19,976 nt of DNA from Kocuria sp. (GTDB lineage Bacteria; Actinomycetota; Actinomycetes; Actinomycetales; Micrococcaceae): positions 1 through 19,976 of the forward strand of contig JAKDKI010000007.1 of the NCBI GenBank assembly GCA_030453435.1. The letters run 5' to 3'. Both the position numbers and the translations under genes were made by a program. The notes beneath the pieces were generated by a model that worked only from the letters and a program-made list of their open reading frames with translations, was not told the DNA's origin and searched no databases. Shown here one piece after another: positions 15,605 to 19,976 of the stretch (position 1 is the first letter of the stretch; the number at the start of each line of letters is the position of its first letter).

Positions 15605-16299
15605 TAGACCTCCATCCAACCGGTGCTGTGGAACGTCGTCGCATAGCCACCTAGTACGTTGCGGCCGTGGGACGCCGTCCAAAATGATTCACCTTCCAAG
15701 GTGAGAAGTGTTTGGTTCAAGTCGTCGTGGACTGCCTTGGTGACGTTAACGGTAGAGCCCCGGTAATCACTGAGTCTGGCAGCGTCATTGGGTGCGTCGC
15801 CGATAGATATTAGATCGTTGCTATTGCGAACACCGCCTCGCACAATTAAAGCCTCCCCGGTGTCAATACCGATGCCGTGGCCAATTTGATATTGCTTAGA
15901 GACATCGTTCCATTTGTTTTCGATGGCGGGTTTGATGACCTGATGCACGGCCCAGTTGATGCCGAAAGCTGCCCGAACTGCCTTGCGGTTCTTGTCTTCG
16001 CCCATGAAAATCGCCATGACCCGGTCGCCGTCGAAGCTCCGAATCTCACCTCCGTACTGGCGAAGAATCCTTGATGCCGAGTTAATGTACGCCCGAATGA
16101 TGATGGCGGTGGCTTCTTTTGTGAAGCGGTGAGCTAGCCTGCTGGAGCCGGCCAGATCTGCGTACAAGTAAGTTGCATCGACGAGCTTGCCGCCGTTCTT
16201 CATGACCACATCGTCGGTTTCGGGCACCTTGGTGCCGTTGCTAATGTTCCAACCGGCATAAAAAATGTCGCGCACTGACGACTCAATGGTGGGGTACAT
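15604..16299 (-). CDS. pycC: Pycsar nucleotidyl cyclase PycC
   Basis: 231 aa, a single class III (AC/GC-type) cyclase domain with the short N-terminal lead seen in PycC proteins (VRDIFYAGWNISNGTKVPETDDV). Metal-binding aspartates are Asp48 (TYLYADLAGSS) and Asp92 (SFDGDRVMAIF). The late motif SIGDAPNDAARLS supplies Asn171 and Arg175, the conserved transition-state pair. Pycsar cyclases make cCMP or cUMP on phage infection. Here no adenine-type specificity residue is evident to me and the base product cannot be read reliably, though the pairing with PycTM favours a cyclic pyrimidine. The ATG at 16299 has only a weak GAAAG-type leader and is overlapped by an upstream small ORF. This stretch is visibly less GC-rich than its neighbours, consistent with transfer. 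Confidence 0.87.
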   Translation of the reverse strand: MYPTIESSVRDIFYAGWNISNGTKVPETDDVVMKNGGKLVDATYLYADLAGSSRLAHRFTKEATAIIIRAYINSASRILRQYGGEIRSFDGDRVMAIFMGEDKNRKAVRAAFGINWAVHQVIKPAIENKWNDVSKQYQIGHGIGIDTGEALIVRGGVRNSNDLISIGDAPNDAARLSDYRGSTVNVTKAVHDDLNQTLLTLEGESFWTASHGRNVLGGYATTFHSTGWMEV

Positions 16300-16420
16300 G
16301 GCTCACTTTCTTGTGGGCTGTTTGCTTATGTGTCGAATCTAGCGATGCCCTCGGACAAGCTGACCCTGCAGGACCATCCTGCGTGCGCCGTGGCGGAAGC
16401 CCAGAAGGCGTGCTTGACAT
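16283..16420 (-). CDS. Possible 45-aa leader ORF overlapping the pycC start
   Basis: On the minus strand, AGGAGG (16426-16431) followed by CCATC precedes an ATG at 16420. The frame encodes 45 residues (MSSTPSGLPPRR...HVPHH) and stops at 16283-16285, 17 bp inside pycC in another frame. The Shine-Dalgarno is far better than that of pycC. The peptide is polar, basic and shows no domain. It may be a leader that couples or meters translation of the cyclase, or chance. Confidence 0.35.
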   Translation of the reverse strand: MSSTPSGLPPRRTQDGPAGSACPRASLDSTHKQTAHKKVSHVPHH

Positions 16421-16616
16421 GATGGCCTCCTATTAGGTCGGGCAGGCGCGGGTGCTTCCACAAACAATTTGATACGTCAACATAATGAGAGTGGGCTGGT
16501 GCGTGTTCTCTAAGGCGGCTTGGGAAGTGCTGGGTAGCGTGTGAGGAAGATTTCCGATCTCACTCAGAAGACCCCCCATGGCCCGAGCCCGTAAGAGGAC
16601 ATAAGTCAAGGGGTAG
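16421..16616. other. Intergenic stretch upstream of Pycsar
   Basis: About 200 bp with an AT-rich patch (16466-16488, including CAATTTGATACGTCAACATAATG) that is the most likely location of the Pycsar promoter, though no well-spaced hexamer pair is clear. No gene is supported here. Confidence 0.4.
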
Positions 16617-16766
16617 TTGAGCAGTGATGCCTTTCTCCTCCCGGAACCCCAGGAGGTTCGTGATAACACATACGGCAAGTTCGCTCAGGAAGCGTGGAGG
16701 ACGACCGCGCCCGAGAAGTACGCCCAGATTCCGGATCTGGACGCGTGGTTTGAGGCGTTGGGGGCA
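16617..16766 (+). pseudogene. N-terminal fragment of a conserved actinobacterial hypothetical gene
   Basis: A plus-strand frame starts at TTG 16617 behind AAGGGG and reads MSSDAFLLPEPQEVRDNTYGK, then FAQEAWRTTAPEKYAQIPDL and DAWFEALG with coding-like GC-rich third positions. The style recalls a short (~130 aa) actinobacterial family often found on mobile elements. After about 16766 the frame turns into sequence without that character (MDRGPSFMRSSRT...) and runs antisense into the MFS gene, ending at 16892. I infer a truncation at a rearrangement junction close to the 3' end of the MFS gene. Confidence 0.45.
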
Positions 16767-16842
16767 ATGGATAGGGGACCATCGTTCATGAGATCGAGTA
16801 GAACACGCTGCTTCCTGTCTGAACAGCCCTTACCACCCGATA

Positions 16843-18300
16843 TCAACGCGGCGACCCCAGGGGCTCATCTCCGGCGCGGGTCTCACGGGTGAGGCCTGTG
16901 CCGTCACTCATCTCCGGCACCCCATCCCGGTCCCCCGCGGCCCGATCCTCGGCCGCCGCGCGGGCATACTCGGCGGAGACACGGCGATAGACCGGAGTGA
17001 GGAAGGCAAGGGCCGCAGCCAAGATCATCAACGCGCCGGCGCACAGGAAGATGAGCGCGATTCCCCGGGCGGTGCCCTCTCCCAGCAGCGGTTCCAGTGC
17101 TGCGGCCCCGGCGTCGCTGCGGGCGTAGGGGATGATCCAGAACTCGGCCAGCGGCGCCACCACGAAGGCGGTGACGGGCGCGGCCGAGGACTCGAAGGCC
17201 ATGGCGAACCCGAACACGCGGCCCTGCCGGGCCAAGGGCACCACGCGCTGGATGACGGTCTGCTCGGCCGCCTCCACAGCGGGGAACAGCGCCATGTACA
17301 GCCAGGTGCCGGCGATGTACAGCCACCCCCACTCCCGGATCGTGAACAAGGCACCCAGCAGGCCCAGCACCATCACCACCAGCAGCATGGTGCGCAGGGG
17401 GTTGCTGCCCAGCCCCACCTTCCCGATCACCGCGCCGCCCACGATGAACCCGGTGGACGCCAGGGCGAAGAGGCCACCCCACATCTCCACGGAGAACAGC
17501 TCCAGTCCGTAGGGATCCATCAGGGCAATGTAGGCGCCTCCGATGAAATTGTTGAAGGTGCTGAAGATGATCAGGGCGAACAGCCCGGCCACCGCCATGA
17601 CCGCGCGCCAGGAACCGGCCAGATCGAACCCGCCGTGGGCGTCCGACGGCGCGGGCTCGGCTTCTTCCGGCATCCTCACCGTGAGCAGGTGCCCAAAGGC
17701 CAGGGCGGTGAGTACGACGGCGATGACCACCGTGGCGCCCATGCCCAGCAGGCCGATGGACAGCCCCGAGAGCACCGAGGTGACCATGAAGGCGATCCCC
17801 TGGACCATCCCGACCAATCCGTTGGCATTGGCGCGCCTTTCTGGTTCCACGAGGATGGTCACCGTGGTGGACAGGGCGATGTTGCGCATGTTCTCCACCA
17901 CGGCCCCGATGAGGGTCACGGCCGCGAATCCCCAGAACCACGGACCGTCCAGCCGAGCGATCTGGCCCTCCGGGGCGAGGAGAAAGACCGCACCGGCGAG
18001 CAGGAACATCACCAGGGTGAACAGTGCGGCAAAGCGCATGACCGCCAGCTTGCGGTAGCGGTCCACCAGCGTGCCGAAGCTGATGGAACTCAGGGCGAGC
18101 AGCAGCATGTAGATCCCGCCGACCACCCCGGTGGCGATCACGTTGCGGGTTTCCAGGTAGATCCAGAACGTCAGGGCGAACCACAGGTAGCTCGTGGTCA
18201 GGTTGGCCACGGCCGTGTTCACCAGGATGTTCACAAACGTGCGACGCCGCGACGGCTCGGATCGTGCCTCGGAAACCGGTGACGTTCGGTTCTCGGTCAC
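16843..18300 (-). CDS. MFS efflux-type transporter
   Basis: 485 aa from a GTG at 18300. About twelve hydrophobic spans are visible between residues 25 and 445. The loop between TM2 and TM3 has GTLVDRYRK (about 76-84), the MFS motif A (GxLxDRxxR-like), and FGFAMAFESSAAPVTAF fits a later antiporter-like segment. The C-terminal ~50 residues are hydrophilic and acidic. The overall style is that of drug/H+ efflux or MefA-like permeases; the substrate is unknown. No Shine-Dalgarno precedes the GTG; instead TACGCT lies 6 nt upstream, so the mRNA could be leaderless. The frame extends to 18357, but that part lacks support. The last residues (EPLGSPR) may have been altered by the junction next to the fragment at 16617. 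Confidence 0.88.
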   Translation of the reverse strand: MTENRTSPVSEARSEPSRRRTFVNILVNTAVANLTTSYLWFALTFWIYLETRNVIATGVVGGIYMLLLALSSISFGTLVDRYRKLAVMRFAALFTLVMFLLAGAVFLLAPEGQIARLDGPWFWGFAAVTLIGAVVENMRNIALSTTVTILVEPERRANANGLVGMVQGIAFMVTSVLSGLSIGLLGMGATVVIAVVLTALAFGHLLTVRMPEEAEPAPSDAHGGFDLAGSWRAVMAVAGLFALIIFSTFNNFIGGAYIALMDPYGLELFSVEMWGGLFALASTGFIVGGAVIGKVGLGSNPLRTMLLVVMVLGLLGALFTIREWGWLYIAGTWLYMALFPAVEAAEQTVIQRVVPLARQGRVFGFAMAFESSAAPVTAFVVAPLAEFWIIPYARSDAGAAALEPLLGEGTARGIALIFLCAGALMILAAALAFLTPVYRRVSAEYARAAAEDRAAGDRDGVPEMSDGTGLTRETRAGDEPLGSPR

Positions 18301-18402
18301 ACATTGAGCGTAGTGGAACTCGGAACCGCCGGACAGAGCCTCGCGCCGCAACAACACACTTGGACACGTTGCGCAGGCCCGGCGGGGCGGTACGGCCCTT
18401 GG

Positions 18403-19182
18403 TCACCGCCTCGCGAGCAACTCCCCCAACCCCTCCCCATCCAGCACAACCGCCGGATGGGGGCCCGCGGCCTCGAAGTACCCCGCCCACTCCCGCGGCA
18501 ACAGACGCCGCCCGCCCACCAGCACCAGATTCCCCGCGTGCTCACGCGTGAACAACTGCCGATCCGCCAGGCACCACACGTCGGCAAACACTGAGCGCAT
18601 CACTCGGGCTTGGTCCGTGAAGAACTCCAGTCCGGCGTCGTCGCCCACGTTGACCACCATGACCCCGCCCGGGGAAAGCAGCTGCGCGGCCTCCTCATAG
18701 AACGAGGCCTCCGTGAGGTGGGCGGGCGCAGCAACGCCGGTGAAGACGTCGAGCACCACCACGTCCACGGTGCCCGGTGCGGCCACGTGCGGGAGTGCCG
18801 CGCGAGCGTCGTCGACGACCACCCGCACGTCCGCACCCGCGGGCAACGGCAGTGCCTCCAGTACGAAACCGGGCAATTCCGGCTCCACCTCCACAGCTAC
18901 CTGCACCGATCCGGGGCGCGTGCCCGCAATGTAGCGGGCCAGGGTCAGGGCGCCCGCGCCCAGGTGCACCGCGGTGATCGGGGTGCCCACCGGTGCCACG
19001 ACGTCCACCACGTTGCCGACCCGCCGCAGGTACTCGTAGAAGATCTCCTCCGGGTGCGCGAGGTTCACGTGTGACTGCTCCGCGCCGTCCAGGGACAGCA
19101 CCCACCCGCCGTCCGTGAACTGATCCGGGGCGATCTCCGCGTGCGCTCCGGCCGCCGTGAGGTACCTGCGCATGCCGTTCAT
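18403..19182 (-). CDS. Spermidine synthase-like (PABS-fold) protein
   Basis: 259 aa from the ATG at 19182. A Rossmann-type SAM-binding fold as in polyamine aminopropyltransferases: AVHLGAGALTLARYI (about 71-85), the acidic VEVEPE after beta-2 (97-102), VVVDDARAAL (121-130) and VVVLDVFTG (141-149). The GGGDG and DSTDP motifs of true SpeE are replaced by GAGAL and DVFTG, so it may act on another substrate or be non-catalytic; such proteins are common in Actinobacteria under the spermidine synthase name. The start is uncertain because no Shine-Dalgarno is seen: an ATG at 19173 and a TTG near 19221, overlapping the end of the upstream gene, are alternatives. It lies 28 bp after the DUF2945-type gene, so co-transcription is likely. 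Confidence 0.8.
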   Translation of the reverse strand: MNGMRRYLTAAGAHAEIAPDQFTDGGWVLSLDGAEQSHVNLAHPEEIFYEYLRRVGNVVDVVAPVGTPITAVHLGAGALTLARYIAGTRPGSVQVAVEVEPELPGFVLEALPLPAGADVRVVVDDARAALPHVAAPGTVDVVVLDVFTGVAAPAHLTEASFYEEAAQLLSPGGVMVVNVGDDAGLEFFTDQARVMRSVFADVWCLADRQLFTREHAGNLVLVGGRRLLPREWAGYFEAAGPHPAVVLDGEGLGELLARR

Positions 19183-19210
19183 CGAGCCGGTGAAGCCGGG
19201 CCTTCCCCGC

Positions 19211-19753
19211 TCACTCGTCGTCAATTTTCTGGGACTCGGCCCAGTCCCGGCCGGGATCTCCACCCCACGCATCCCACGCCACACGACCCGGAGAGGGGTA
19301 ACCGTCCTCCCCGCCGTGAAAGCCCTCGGCGGAGCGGTCCACCTCATGACGCTGGAAATACGCGCGCATTTTCTTGATGACCTCGTCATCCACGGCCTCG
19401 CCCTCGGCCAACTGGTGCGCGCGGTGCTCACCGGTGTCCGTGAAACCCTTCCCGGCCTTGCCCTTGTCGATCCATTTCACGGCGCGCTGGGCCGCCTCCT
19501 GCACCTTTTTGGTCGGGTGGTGACCTGAATCGTCGTCCTTGTCGCCATCCGTGGCGTCCGAGAGCGCGGACTCGTGATGGGCGGCCTGGGAGCCGGTCCT
19601 CTCGGATTCCACCACGTACATGGGATCGTCCTTGTCGGCCCGGAATGTCTGATTCTTGAATTCCAAATCATCCGTGTGAACGGACTGCACGGTCCCGTAC
19701 GTGGAGCCCTGCGCGGTGTTCCATCCAACCCGTTCACCCTTGCTGAAAGCCAT
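19211..19753 (-). CDS. DUF2945 (HVA/Tudor-like) protein with extra C-terminal domain
   Basis: 180 aa. Residues 4-60 (FSKGERVGWNTAQGSTYGTV, then YVVES) form the small beta-barrel DUF2945 'hypervirulence-associated' Tudor-like domain. A charged linker follows (about 55-90). The C-terminal part (about 120-172), with VIKKMRAYFQRHEVD and GYPSPGRVAWDAWGGDPG, is a motif also seen in phage and bacterial hypothetical proteins. Function unknown. The ATG at 19753 is preceded by GAGAAAGG at good spacing; the longer open frame to 19852 has no support. Probably first gene of a short operon with the spermidine-synthase-like gene. Confidence 0.82.
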   Translation of the reverse strand: MAFSKGERVGWNTAQGSTYGTVQSVHTDDLEFKNQTFRADKDDPMYVVESERTGSQAAHHESALSDATDGDKDDDSGHHPTKKVQEAAQRAVKWIDKGKAGKGFTDTGEHRAHQLAEGEAVDDEVIKKMRAYFQRHEVDRSAEGFHGGEDGYPSPGRVAWDAWGGDPGRDWAESQKIDDE

Positions 19754-19926
19754 GTGAACGCCTTTCTCGTCATCGACCGCAGATCTTGTCGAGCCGGGGT
19801 TGCGTTCCGGCCGGCCTCGTCCGCGGGCCTTCAGTAGACCACACCGGACCACACCGCGTCACCGGTACCTACCTGCCGCTGACTCATGGATTTATGGTTC
19901 CCTATTCCCGTAAAACGTCCCTGTTA

Positions 19927-19976
19927 TGTCTCAGGACATCGGTGACAGTTCTGTGTCAGGACATCGGTGACGGTTT
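19927..19976. mobile_element. End of a second IS (IS481-like), truncated by window edge
   Basis: Two tandem 25-bp units (19927-19951 and 19952-19976) share TCAGGACATCGGTGAC and differ at about three positions. The TGT...TCAGGACATCGGTGAC style is familiar from terminal repeats of IS481-like elements in Actinobacteria. The transposase would lie beyond the right edge. Confidence 0.6.

Noticed and set aside
16405..16445. TTGACA on the plus strand near 16414 as a -35 box
   Set aside because: No -10 box at proper spacing; the sequence is the complement of the start of the small leader ORF.
16904..18490. 528-codon minus-strand frame overlapping the MFS gene
   Set aside because: Gly/Arg/His-rich sequence in another frame of the MFS gene, without membrane spans; a shadow.
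1..19976. CRISPR array, tRNA or rRNA genes
   Set aside because: No regularly spaced repeats, cloverleaf-like sequence with a TTCGA-type arm in context, or rRNA-like segment was found by eye.

Overview
The window is high-GC DNA from an actinobacterium, most likely order Micrococcales. This is an inference from GC-rich third codon positions, GTG/TTG starts, and the style of the MFS, spermidine-synthase-like and DUF2945 genes. Nearly everything is on the minus strand. No rRNA, tRNA or CRISPR array was seen.

From right to left, the direction of transcription, positions 19753-16843 look like ordinary chromosome: a DUF2945/HVA-type small protein, a spermidine-synthase-like methyltransferase-fold protein and an MFS transporter. 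At the extreme right edge a 25-bp tandem repeat looks like the end of an IS481-like insertion sequence that continues outside the window. Just left of the MFS gene is an N-terminal fragment of a plus-strand gene (16617-16766), which probably marks a rearrangement junction.

Positions 16420-15104 hold a Pycsar anti-phage module: a nucleotidyl cyclase (PycC) and a membrane effector (PycTM, DUF5706 type), coupled through a TAGTG stop/start overlap. A 45-codon upstream ORF with a much better ribosome-binding site overlaps the cyclase start. A lipoprotein gene of unknown function follows (15026-14328), apparently with its own promoter.

Positions 14138-12685 are an insertion sequence with a complete D-D-35-E transposase. 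Each end carries two copies of the terminal motif, spaced about 35 bp.

Positions 12049-1 are one long minus-strand operon: (1) a 66-aa excisionase-like HTH protein with a very strong Shine-Dalgarno sequence; (2) a 1090-aa SNF2-type helicase with an N-terminal PLD-like region lacking the HKD motif; (3) a DUF4391 protein with a C-terminal coiled coil; (4) a type III-like DNA methyltransferase (Mod); (5) an AlbA_2/GHKL-ATPase-like protein; (6) a type III Res helicase-nuclease; (7) the broken remains of an AAA_13 (PrrC/RloC-like) ATPase whose start overlaps the Res stop as ATGA. Genes 1-6 are intact and tightly packed. Gene 7 has several frameshifts and stops and has lost its Walker A lysine and one zinc-hook cysteine.

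The window is therefore a defence island: an extended type III restriction-modification-like system beside a cyclic-pyrimidine abortive-infection system, separated by an IS. The operon lacks a DUF1998 (DrmB) gene and so is not classical DISARM, and it has no BREX core genes. I know the component families, but whether the exact gene set already has a name cannot be settled from the sequence.
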